This document shows positions 8,467 through 15,677 of a stretch of DNA of 64,000 nt, in pieces. The stretch comes from Streptomyces abikoensis (GTDB lineage: Bacteria > Actinomycetota > Actinomycetes > Streptomycetales > Streptomycetaceae): positions 357,447 to 421,446 of the forward strand of contig NZ_BMRT01000005.1 of assembly GCF_014648775.1 (NCBI RefSeq), given 5' to 3'. The stretch's first letter is position 1; each line of letters starts with the position of its first letter. The position numbers were made by a program, and so were the translations under genes. Below the pieces are notes generated by a model that saw only the letters and a program-made list of their open reading frames with translations, made no database searches and was not told the DNA's origin.

Positions 8467-8568
8467 GTGCTTGAAGGCTTCTTCACCACCCTGCTGGTAC
8501 TGGTCGCCGTCGGCGTCATGGCCTTCGCGGGCCTGACCTGGAAGAAGCTGTACCAGGGCCAGCGCTGA
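8467..8568 (+). CDS. Small single-pass membrane protein, 33 aa
   Basis: A 33-residue ORF starting with GTG after a strong GAGGAG ribosome site (8453-8458). It is one transmembrane segment (FFTTLLVLVAVGVMAFAGLTW) with a basic C-terminal end (KKLYQGQR). A TAGACT hexamer at 8408-8413 may be its -10. Function unknown. It lies 37 bases ahead of the FABP-family gene and may be its leader cistron. Confidence 0.6.
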   Translation: MLEGFFTTLLVLVAVGVMAFAGLTWKKLYQGQR

Positions 8569-8605
8569 CACAGTTGCCCGCATCGCCTACAGATCGCCTG
8601 AGCTC

Positions 8606-9205
8606 ATGATCGAGATTCCGTCCGACCTTCACCCCGACCTCGTCCCCCTGGCGTTCCTCCTCGGCACGTGGGAGGGCGCGGGCGTCCACGACTTCCCCGG
8701 CGCCGAGAAGTGCAACTTCGGCCAGGAGGTCGTCTTCAGCCACGACGGCCGGGACTTCCTCGAGTACGTCTCGCGCTCCTGGGTGCTGGACGAGGCCGGC
8801 AAGCCGGCCAAGCCGCTGGAGACCGAGACCGGCTACTGGCGCATCGACAAGGACCGCAAGGTCGAGATCGTCATGATCCGCGACTCCGGTGTCGTCGAGG
8901 TCTGGTACGGCGAGCTGGCCGACCAGAAGCCGCAGATCGACGTCGCCACCGACGCCGTCGCGCGGACCGCCGCCTCCGGCCCGTACTCGGGCGGCAAGCG
9001 CCTGTACGGCTACGTCAAGGGCGACCTGATGTGGGTCGGCGAGAAGGCCACCCCCGAGGTGCCGCTGCGCCCGTACATGTCGGCGCAGCTGAAGAAGGTC
9101 CCGGACGACCTGCAGGAGTGGGCGCGCAACCTGCCCGATGACCTGCCGGACGGCGTCTCCTTCTTCAACCCCGACGGCACGCCGTACAAGCCCGAGGAAA
9201 AGTAA
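8606..9205 (+). CDS. FABP-family (nitrobindin-like, DUF1794) beta-barrel protein
   Basis: Protein of 199 aa with the signature GTWEGAG near residue 21, typical of the FABP/nitrobindin-like barrels of actinobacteria. Conserved strands include VSRSWVLDEAGKPAKPLETETGYWRI and VWYGELADQKPQI. True nitrobindins ligate heme through a C-terminal His; the corresponding region here (PEVPLRPYMSAQLKKV) has none that I can see, so heme binding is not claimed. The extended C-terminus (to residue 199) is Pro/Asp-rich. It ends 40 bases before the cobalamin riboswitch. Confidence 0.78.
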   Translation: MIEIPSDLHPDLVPLAFLLGTWEGAGVHDFPGAEKCNFGQEVVFSHDGRDFLEYVSRSWVLDEAGKPAKPLETETGYWRIDKDRKVEIVMIRDSGVVEVWYGELADQKPQIDVATDAVARTAASGPYSGGKRLYGYVKGDLMWVGEKATPEVPLRPYMSAQLKKVPDDLQEWARNLPDDLPDGVSFFNPDGTPYKPEEK

Positions 9206-9244
9206 GCCCGAGGGAAAGCAACCTCTCCGAGGAAAGCGATCTCT

Positions 9245-9400
9245 TTCGCGCCCCGCGGGGGAAGTCCGGTCGAAGTCCGGCGCTGACCCGCAACGGTAGG
9301 TGCGAGGCCCCCGAGGGGCCTCGCACGAGCCCGATCACCCGCGGCGGCGTGGATCCCAGCACACTCGCCGTGGACTGCGAGGGGACACCCGTACGCGCGG
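9245..9400 (+). ncRNA. Cobalamin riboswitch
   Basis: Recognised from the conserved core: GGGGGAAGTCCGGT, then AAGTCCGG, then CTGACCCGCAACGGT (9273-9297), a perfect GTGCGAGGCCCC hairpin (9300-9326), and the B12-box-like segment GAGCCCGATCACCCGC (9327-9342) followed by a CG-rich arm. It lies in the 5' leader of a BtuCDF-type transporter operon, where adenosylcobalamin binding is expected to shut expression off. Outer limits are approximate. Confidence 0.88.
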
Positions 9401-9457
9401 AAGCACGCATGCGCTCCGCGCGCGGAGCCACGGCCCGAGGCGAAGGCGGACCCGCCC

Positions 9458-10531
9458 GTGGCGACAGATCTCCGTACCGGCGTGCGGCCGGCCCGCGCGC
9501 CGCTCCCCCTGCCACCGCTCCTGGCCGCCCTCGCCGCCACCCTCCTCGTCTCGCTGCTGTGCTGCGTGGCCCTCGGCGCGTCCGGCGTCGGCTGGGGCGA
9601 CACGGCCCGCCATCTGTGGGCGGGGCTGAGCGGCGGGACCATCGCGCCGGACGAGGTCCCCGCGTACACGATCGTCTGGGAGCTGCGCTTCCCGCGCGCC
9701 CTGCTGGCCGCCGTCGTCGGCGCGGGGCTGTCCGCCATCGGGGTGGGCGTGCAGGCGATGGTGCGCAACGCCCTCGCCGACCCGTTCGTCCTCGGCATCT
9801 CCTCCGGCGCCGCCGTCGGCGCCAACGCCGTGCTGCTCTTCGGCGCGCTGGGCTCGCTCGGCGTGTGGGCGCTGTCGGGTGCCGCGTTCACCTCCGCGCT
9901 GGCCGCGATGGCGCTCGTCTACGCGGCGGCGCGCACCCGGCACGGGCTCACCCCGCTGCGGCTGGTGCTGACCGGCAGCGCGATGTACTACGGCTTCTCC
10001 GCGATCACCACGCTCATGGTGTTCAGCGCCGACCGGGGCGAGGCGGCGCGCTCGGCGATGATGTGGCTGCTGGGCAGCCTGGGCGGGGCCACCTGGTCGT
10101 CCGTGCCCATCGCCGCGGCCGTGGTGCTGGCCGGGACCGGGTACCTGCTGTGGTCGGCGCCGCGGCTGAACGCGCTGGCCATGGGCGACGAGACCGCCGC
10201 CGCGCTGGGCGTGGACGCCGAGCGGCTGCGGCGGGTGCTGTTCGTGGTGACGGCCGCGGTCACCGGGGCCGTCGTGGCCGTCAGCGGAGCGATCGGCTTC
10301 GTGGGGCTGATGGTCCCGCACGTCACCCGCATGCTCGTCGGCGCCGACCACCGCCGGGTGCTGGCCGTGGCGCCGCTCATGGGCGCGGTGCTGCTGCTGT
10401 GGGTGGACGTCGTCTCCCGGCTGCTGCTGGCGCCGGTGGAGCTGCCCGTCGGGGTGATCACCGCACTGATCGGGGTGCCCTGCTTCGTGGTGCTGATGCG
10501 ACGGCGCGGCTATGTCTTCGGGGGTTCGTGA
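9458..10531 (+). CDS. btuC: FecCD/BtuC-type ABC permease, cobalamin import
   Basis: Integral membrane subunit of an ABC importer, 357 aa with about nine to ten hydrophobic segments. FecCD-family marks include WELRFPRALLAAVVGAGLSAIGVGVQAMVRNALADPFVLGISSGAAVGA and VSGAIGFVGLMVPHVTRMLVGADHR. The family moves siderophores, heme or B12; the riboswitch in its leader makes B12 (or a corrinoid) the probable substrate. The GTG start was taken because the upstream codons belong to the riboswitch. Its stop overlaps the ATPase start by one base (TGATG). Confidence 0.9.
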   Translation: MATDLRTGVRPARAPLPLPPLLAALAATLLVSLLCCVALGASGVGWGDTARHLWAGLSGGTIAPDEVPAYTIVWELRFPRALLAAVVGAGLSAIGVGVQAMVRNALADPFVLGISSGAAVGANAVLLFGALGSLGVWALSGAAFTSALAAMALVYAAARTRHGLTPLRLVLTGSAMYYGFSAITTLMVFSADRGEAARSAMMWLLGSLGGATWSSVPIAAAVVLAGTGYLLWSAPRLNALAMGDETAAALGVDAERLRRVLFVVTAAVTGAVVAVSGAIGFVGLMVPHVTRMLVGADHRRVLAVAPLMGAVLLLWVDVVSRLLLAPVELPVGVITALIGVPCFVVLMRRRGYVFGGS

Positions 10532-11304
10532 TGCGGGTCGACATCGAGGGGCTCGCGGTCGACGTCGCGGGCGCGCGGCTGGTGGAGGACATCGCGCTAC
10601 GCGCGGACAGCGGGCAGTTCGTGGGGCTGGTGGGGCCGAACGGCAGCGGCAAGTCCACGCTGCTGCGCTGCGTCTACCGGGCGCTGCGGCCGGCCGCCGG
10701 CCGGGTGCTGCTGGACGGCGACGACCTCCACGCGCTCACCGCCCGCGAGGGGGCACGGCGGCTGGCGGCGCTGCCGCAGGAGTCGGGCGGCGAGTTCGAC
10801 TTCACGGCCGCCGAGGTCGTGGCCATGGGCCGGCTGCCGCACCAGGGGCCGGGCGGCCGGGCCACGGCGGCGGACGCCGAGGTGTGCGCGGCGGCGCTGG
10901 CCCGCGCGGGCGCCGCGCACCTGGCCGGGCGGGGCTTCCTGACGCTGTCCGGGGGCGAGAAGCAGCGGGTGCTGATCGCGCGGGCGCTGGCCCAGGAACC
11001 GAAGGTGCTCGTCCTGGACGAGCCGACGAACCACCTGGACATCGCCCAGCAGCTGGAGGTCCTGTCGCTGGTGCGCGAGTCGGGGGTGACGGTCCTGGCA
11101 GCGCTGCACGACCTCAATCTCGCCGCCGGGTACTGCGACGCGCTGTATGTCGTCGCGGGCGGGCGGATCGTCGCGTCCGGGCCCCCGCACTCCGTGCTGA
11201 CCGCCGAGTTGCTGGCCGAGGTCTTCGGCGTGCGGGCGCACCGCGTGCCGCACCCGGTCTCCGGCGCCCCGCAGCTGCTCTTCGACCGCCTCCCGCTCGC
11301 GTAA
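10531..11304 (+). CDS. btuD: ABC importer ATPase, BtuD/FecE type
   Basis: ATP-binding subunit of 257 aa. Walker A is GPNGSGKST near residue 36, the signature LSGGEKQR near 144, Walker B VLVLDEPTNHLD near 165, and the switch His in ALHDLNLA. It powers the permease encoded just upstream, to which it is translationally coupled by TGATG. The Q-loop reads LPQES. Substrate inference rests on the riboswitch. The downstream solute-binding protein gene follows after seven bases, so all three form one operon. Confidence 0.93.
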   Translation: MRVDIEGLAVDVAGARLVEDIALRADSGQFVGLVGPNGSGKSTLLRCVYRALRPAAGRVLLDGDDLHALTAREGARRLAALPQESGGEFDFTAAEVVAMGRLPHQGPGGRATAADAEVCAAALARAGAAHLAGRGFLTLSGGEKQRVLIARALAQEPKVLVLDEPTNHLDIAQQLEVLSLVRESGVTVLAALHDLNLAAGYCDALYVVAGGRIVASGPPHSVLTAELLAEVFGVRAHRVPHPVSGAPQLLFDRLPLA

Positions 11305-11311
11305 GGACACC

Positions 11312-12355
11312 ATGCGCACTGCCCGCGTCACCCTCGCCGTCCTCCTCACCGCCATCACCCTCACGAGCTGTGGCGCCAAGGTTTCGGACGCTCCCGACGA
11401 CAAACAGCCGAAGGCCGCGTCCGGTGGATCCGGCGGCCACTACCCGGTGACGATCAGCAACTGCGGGGTGAAGACGACGTACGACAAGGCGCCGCAGCGC
11501 GTGGTGACCAACGACGTCGGGATAGCCGAGATCATGTTCGCGCTGGGCCTGGAGGACCACATGGCGGGCTATGTGGCACCCGATTACCGCACCAGCAGGG
11601 ACGACAAGGGTGCGGCACCTTGGAAGAGCGGCTACGACAAGGTGAAGTGGCTGTCGAAGAAGGAGATCAACAAGGAGCTCGTCCTCGACGCCAAGGCCGA
11701 CCTGGTCTTCGCGGGCTGGAACTACGGCTTCGGCGAGGGCAACGGCTTCACCCCGGAGGCGCTGAAGAAGCTCGGCGTGGGCTCGTACGTCCTCACCGAG
11801 TCCTGCCACAACGGCGGCACGGGCACGTCGCGCGGGGTGATGCCGCCGCTTGAGGCGCTCTACACCGACCTGGAGACGCTGGGGAGGATCTTCGACGTGG
11901 AGGACCGGGCGCGGAAGCTCGTCGACGGCTTCAAGAAGCAGGTCGCCGACGCCCGGGCGGCCGTGCCGAAGGACGGCCGGGCACCCCGGGTGTTCCTCTA
12001 CGACGACGGCAAGGACAAGCCGCTGACCGCCGGGGCCTTCGCCGGGCCGCACGACATCATCACCAAGGCGGGCGGCGACCACGTGATGAAGGACCTCGAC
12101 GACTCCTGGGTGACGGTCGGCTGGGAGACGGTCGTCGAGCGGGACCCCGAGGTCATCGTGATCAACAACTACGGGAACGTCAGCGCGGCGGAGAAGAAGC
12201 AGTTCCTGATGTCCTACCCGCCGCTCGCGGGCGTCTCGGCCGTCAGGAACGACCGGGTCTTCGTCCTCGACTACGTCGATCTCGTCGAGAGCCCCCGCAA
12301 CCCGTCGGCCGTCGCCGCGCTCGCCGGATACCTGAAAGGGGTACGGGGTGCCTGA
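11312..12355 (+). CDS. btuF: ABC importer solute-binding lipoprotein, BtuF/FepB-like
   Basis: Exported lipoprotein of 347 aa: signal peptide with lipobox LTSC (Cys at about residue 20), then a two-lobed periplasmic-binding fold of the iron-siderophore/B12 class (RVVTNDVGIAEIMFALGLEDHMAGYV; VIVINNYG; SYPPLAGVSAVRNDRVFVLDY). It would capture the ligand outside the membrane and hand it to the permease. Third gene of the riboswitch-led operon. Close relatives have been named for iron or for F420-0 transport, so the corrinoid assignment depends on the riboswitch. Confidence 0.87.
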   Translation: MRTARVTLAVLLTAITLTSCGAKVSDAPDDKQPKAASGGSGGHYPVTISNCGVKTTYDKAPQRVVTNDVGIAEIMFALGLEDHMAGYVAPDYRTSRDDKGAAPWKSGYDKVKWLSKKEINKELVLDAKADLVFAGWNYGFGEGNGFTPEALKKLGVGSYVLTESCHNGGTGTSRGVMPPLEALYTDLETLGRIFDVEDRARKLVDGFKKQVADARAAVPKDGRAPRVFLYDDGKDKPLTAGAFAGPHDIITKAGGDHVMKDLDDSWVTVGWETVVERDPEVIVINNYGNVSAAEKKQFLMSYPPLAGVSAVRNDRVFVLDYVDLVESPRNPSAVAALAGYLKGVRGA

Positions 12356-12374
12356 CGCTGCCTAGACTGGGAGC

Positions 12375-12812
12375 GTGGTGGACACCGACTGGCAGAGCGA
12401 CCTCCGTAAGCGCGGCTACCGGCTGACCCCGCAGCGCCAGCTCGTCCTGGAGGCCGTGGACCGGCTCGAGCACGCGACGCCGGACGACATCCTCACCGAG
12501 GTCCGCAGGACCGCGGGCGGGGTGAACATCTCGACGGTGTACCGGACGCTGGAGCTGCTGGAGGAGCTGGGGCTGGTCAGCCATGCCCATCTCGGGCACG
12601 GGGCGCCGACCTACCACCTCGCCGACCGGCACGACCACATACACCTGGTCTGCCGGGACTGCACGGACGTCATCGAGGCCGACCTGTCGGTCGCCGCGGA
12701 CTTCACGGCCAGGCTCCGCGACACCTTCGGCTTCGAGACGGACATGAAGCACTTCGCGATCTTCGGCCGGTGCGCCGACTGCTCCTCGAAGGCGCCGGAC
12801 CCCGAGCCGTAG
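12375..12812 (+). CDS. nur: Nickel-responsive Fur-family regulator Nur
   Basis: Fur-family repressor of 145 aa with an N-terminal winged helix (YRLTPQRQLVLEAV to NISTVYRTLELLEELGLV) and a C-terminal metal/dimer domain. Every ligand known from Streptomyces coelicolor Nur is at the same number: Ni-site His33, His86, His88, His90 and M-site His70, His72, His126. Two CxxC pairs (Cys93/96, Cys133/136) are also present. Nur represses nickel uptake and Fe-SOD and permits Ni-SOD when nickel is abundant. The GTG start lies six bases after a TAGACT hexamer, so its transcript may be leaderless; it is only 19 bases after btuF. Confidence 0.95.
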   Translation: MVDTDWQSDLRKRGYRLTPQRQLVLEAVDRLEHATPDDILTEVRRTAGGVNISTVYRTLELLEELGLVSHAHLGHGAPTYHLADRHDHIHLVCRDCTDVIEADLSVAADFTARLRDTFGFETDMKHFAIFGRCADCSSKAPDPEP

Positions 12813-12822
12813 GCTTGGTCCC

Positions 12823-13809
12823 ATGCTGCGTCAATCGAAGAGCCCGCTGCTGTCGCTGCCCGGCGCCGTCCCCGCCGAGGGGCCCGACGAAGGCGTCGCC
12901 GCGCACTACGGCGACCTGTTCCGCGAACAGCGCGCGCTCGCCGGCGGTACCGGTTTCGTGGACCTCTCGCACCGGGAGGTCGTCACCGTCACCGGCCCCG
13001 ACCGGCTGAGCTGGCTGCACCTGCTCGTCACCCAGCACGTGACCGACCTCCCGGCGGGGCAGGCCACGGAGGCCCTGATCCTCTCCCCGCACGGCCACAT
13101 CGAGCACGCGCTGTACCTGGTCGACGACGGGGAGACGACCTGGATCCACGTCGAGCCCGGTACGCGGGAGGCGCTCCTCGCCTACCTGGAGAGCATGAAG
13201 TTCTTCTACAAGGTCGAGGTGGCGGACCGCACGGACGACTTCGCGGTGGTCCACCTGCCGGCCGGCTCGATCGCGGAGACGCCCGAGGGCGTCGTGGCCC
13301 GCGAGACGCCCCACGGCCGGGACCTGTTCCTGCCGCGGGCCTCGCTGACGGACTTCGCCGCCGCGTACGGCCCGGCGGCGGGCGTCCTCGCCTACGAGGC
13401 CCTGCGCGTCGAGGCCCACCGCCCGCGGCTCGGTCTGGAGACCGACCACCGGACGATCCCCCACGAGCTGGGCCTCATCGGCGTGGCCGTCCACCTCCAG
13501 AAGGGCTGCTACCGGGGCCAGGAGACGGTCGCCCGCGTCCACAACCTGGGGAAGCCGCCGCGTCGGCTGGTCTTCCTCCACCTCGACGGCAGCGAGGTGC
13601 ACCTGCCGCCCCACGGCGCCCCCGTACGCCTCGCCGCCGACGGCCCCGACGGCCGCCAGCTCGGCTTCGTCACGACCTCGGCCCGCCACTACGAGCAGGG
13701 CCCCATCGCCCTGGCCCTGGTGAAGCGGAACGTTCCGCTGGACGCGGCCTTGATCGTCGGCGAGGGCGCGGGGACGGCGGCGGCGCAGGAGGTCGTGGTC
13801 GAACCCTGA
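12823..13809 (+). CDS. ygfZ: YgfZ/GcvT family folate-binding protein
   Basis: Protein of 328 aa related to the aminomethyltransferase fold, with the diagnostic YgfZ motif KGCYRGQE near residue 226. YgfZ uses tetrahydrofolate to help make or repair some iron-sulfur clusters (with IscA-like proteins). The N-terminal half (GFVDLSHREVVTVTGPDRLSWLHLLVTQHV) is typical. The ATG follows a TAGGCT hexamer by seven bases with no clear ribosome site, so it is probably leaderless. It is 10 bases after nur in the same direction; that order suggests a shared metal/redox context. Confidence 0.92.
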   Translation: MLRQSKSPLLSLPGAVPAEGPDEGVAAHYGDLFREQRALAGGTGFVDLSHREVVTVTGPDRLSWLHLLVTQHVTDLPAGQATEALILSPHGHIEHALYLVDDGETTWIHVEPGTREALLAYLESMKFFYKVEVADRTDDFAVVHLPAGSIAETPEGVVARETPHGRDLFLPRASLTDFAAAYGPAAGVLAYEALRVEAHRPRLGLETDHRTIPHELGLIGVAVHLQKGCYRGQETVARVHNLGKPPRRLVFLHLDGSEVHLPPHGAPVRLAADGPDGRQLGFVTTSARHYEQGPIALALVKRNVPLDAALIVGEGAGTAAAQEVVVEP

Positions 13810-13842
13810 CGCCGTGCGGCCGGCTTGGCGGGGTGGGTAGTG

Positions 13843-13994
13843 CCCCGTAGGGGCGCGGGGCCGTGACACCGTGCGGCTCCGCCGCGTGGGCGCGACAAGC
13901 CACGACGTGGCCGCAGATTGCCCGGACCCCGGGGTGGCCTGTCAGCTGCGGGCCGTCGCGGGCCGATCGCGCAGTTCCCCGCGCCCCTATGGGG
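13843..13994. repeat. Dispersed intergenic element, copy A
   Basis: The element is bounded by near-perfect inverted arms, CCCCGTAGGGGCGCGGGG (13843-13860) and its complement with one mismatch (13977-13994). The interior holds the GTGGGCGCGACAAGCCACGAC segment also seen in the other copies. Its right arm covers the stop codon of the MFS gene. Confidence 0.7.
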
Positions 13995-15216
13995 CGCCGT
14001 CCCGCGTCGCCACCGCCATCCCACCCCCCGCCGCCAACACACCGAGCACCACCGCGAACGTCGTCGCCCCGCCCGTCAGGCCGATGCCGTCGCTCAGGTA
14101 GCCCGCCGCGACGGGCAGGGCGCCGGCCGGGACGTAACCGCCGACGTTCAGCGCGGCGTTGGCCTCGGCGAGGCGGGCGCCGGGGACGGCGGAGTTCAGG
14201 AGGGAGAGCCCGCCGAGCTGGCCCATGCCCTGCCCCGCGCCGGCGAGGATCGCGGCGACCGCCAGGAGGACGACGGACGAGGTCCACACGGCGGCCATCA
14301 GAGCGACCATCCCCGCCACGACACTCCCCGCACCACCCATCAGAATCACCCGCACCCGCAGCCCCCTCACCGCGAACTGCACCCCCGTGGCGGCGAGGAA
14401 CATCACGAACGCCATCGCCCCCGCGACCACCCGGCTGGTGGTGCCCAGCAGCCCGGACAGCAGCGACGGCCCGAGCGAGAGCACGAAGGACGTCGACGTG
14501 ATGCCGGGCGCGAACACCGCGATCCCGAGGAACAGCTGACGCCCGCTGCCCCGCGGCACCTTGGGCAGCCGGATCCAGGCGCCCGCGCCCCCACCCGACG
14601 GCTGGGACAGCGGCATGCGCAGCACCGTCACGAACGCCAGGGCGAGCAGCCCGATCTCGACCAGGAAGACGGTCGCGGTCGGGCCGGGCAGCGTCTCGGA
14701 GAGCACGCCGGCCAGCAGCGGCCCCAGGCCCGCGCCGAGCACCATCGCGCAGGACGCCAGCAGCGCGCCGAGGCGCTTGCGGTCGGGGCCGGCCACGTCC
14801 GTCACCGCCGCCATGCCCGCGGAGACCACCGCCCCGACCGCGACCCCCGTGAACAGCCGGGCCGCCATCAGCGCCACCACCGACGTGGCCGTGGCGAAGA
14901 TCCCGCAGGCCAGCACCGCCAGCCCCAGCGCCGGGAGCAGCACCGGCTTGCGGCCGACCCGGTCGGAGACCACGCCCGACACCAGCAACGAGCCGATGAG
15001 GCCCACGATGTAGCAGGCGAAGACGACGGTCATCGTGCCCTTGGAGAAGCCGATGTCGCGTTGCCACAGCGCGTACAGCGGTGTCGCCGCGTTGGAGAGG
15101 ACGAAAACCGCTGTGACAGGCCAGGCCGCCAGCCAGACCCACCGGGTCGGGGCGGTCGCCGGAACAGCGGCCGCCGGAACGCCGACGACTTCCGGCGCGG
15201 GTCGAGTGATGGTCAC
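13987..15216 (-). CDS. MFS transporter, drug-efflux-like
   Basis: Membrane transporter of 409 aa with about 12 hydrophobic segments. The loop 2-3 motif is SGVVSDRVGRKPVLLPALG, and motif C-like glycines follow in the fifth segment (GALLASCAMVLGAGLGPLLAG), as in proton-coupled efflux pumps. The GTG at 15216 was chosen because AAGGGGG lies six bases upstream; a GTG at 15234 is also in frame. It is divergent from an ArsR-type regulator across 110 bases that hold repeated operator-like sequences, so it is probably controlled by that regulator. Substrate unknown. Confidence 0.88.
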   Translation of the reverse strand: MTITRPAPEVVGVPAAAVPATAPTRWVWLAAWPVTAVFVLSNAATPLYALWQRDIGFSKGTMTVVFACYIVGLIGSLLVSGVVSDRVGRKPVLLPALGLAVLACGIFATATSVVALMAARLFTGVAVGAVVSAGMAAVTDVAGPDRKRLGALLASCAMVLGAGLGPLLAGVLSETLPGPTATVFLVEIGLLALAFVTVLRMPLSQPSGGGAGAWIRLPKVPRGSGRQLFLGIAVFAPGITSTSFVLSLGPSLLSGLLGTTSRVVAGAMAFVMFLAATGVQFAVRGLRVRVILMGGAGSVVAGMVALMAAVWTSSVVLLAVAAILAGAGQGMGQLGGLSLLNSAVPGARLAEANAALNVGGYVPAGALPVAAGYLSDGIGLTGGATTFAVVLGVLAAGGGMAVATRDGAP

Positions 15217-15238
15217 AGGGGTCCCCCTTGGCACGCTC

Positions 15239-15286
15239 CAGTACGAGTCGAGTCGAACTTAGCATGCAGTACGATCGAACTCGTAC
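15239..15286. promoter_or_regulatory. Operator region between MFS and ArsR-type genes
   Basis: CAGTACGA occurs at 15239 and again at 15268 (GCAGTACGATCGAACT), and each is followed by TCGAACT with small changes, so there are two direct half-repeats. GTACGAGTCGA (15241) and TCGAACTCGTAC (15275-15286) also form a near inverted repeat. The placement in a divergent promoter region suggests binding by the ArsR-type regulator. Confidence 0.5.
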
Positions 15287-15326
15287 AAGAAGCTCGCACA
15301 GAGAACGGCGCTGCCAGGGAGCGGTC

Positions 15327-15677
15327 ATGACAGTCCAGCCCACCCCCGACGACCTGCCCGAGCCCCTCCCGGAGCCCGCGGTCGACGACATCCGCCTGGA
15401 GACGGTCATGGGCGCGCTCAGCGACCCCCTGCGCATGGGGATCGTCCGTAAACTCCTCCTGGAGTCAGAGCAGTTCGACCACCCGTGCGGCTGGTTCGGC
15501 CTGGACCGCCCCAAGTCCTCGCTCACCCACCACTTCAAGGCCCTGCGCGAGGCGGGCGTCACCCGTCAGCGGCAGTACGGGCTGGAGCGCCGCAGCCACG
15601 TCCGCGTCGACGACCTCAACACCCGCTTCCCCGGCCTCCTCGACCTGGTCGCCGCCTGGACGCCCGCGTCGTCCTGA
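15327..15677 (+). CDS. ArsR-type winged-helix regulator
   Basis: Regulator of 116 aa with an ArsR-like winged helix: ALSDPLRMGIVRKLL, then the recognition segment PKSSLTHHFKALREAGV and a beta wing (RQRQYGLERRSHVRVDDL). No metal-binding Cys cluster typical of ArsR/SmtB sensors is seen (only HPCGW near residue 52), so it may sense an organic ligand. The ATG follows a GGGAG site. It is divergent from the MFS gene. Its last 112 bases overlap the 3' end of the large regulator gene on the other strand. Confidence 0.85.
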   Translation: MTVQPTPDDLPEPLPEPAVDDIRLETVMGALSDPLRMGIVRKLLLESEQFDHPCGWFGLDRPKSSLTHHFKALREAGVTRQRQYGLERRSHVRVDDLNTRFPGLLDLVAAWTPASS

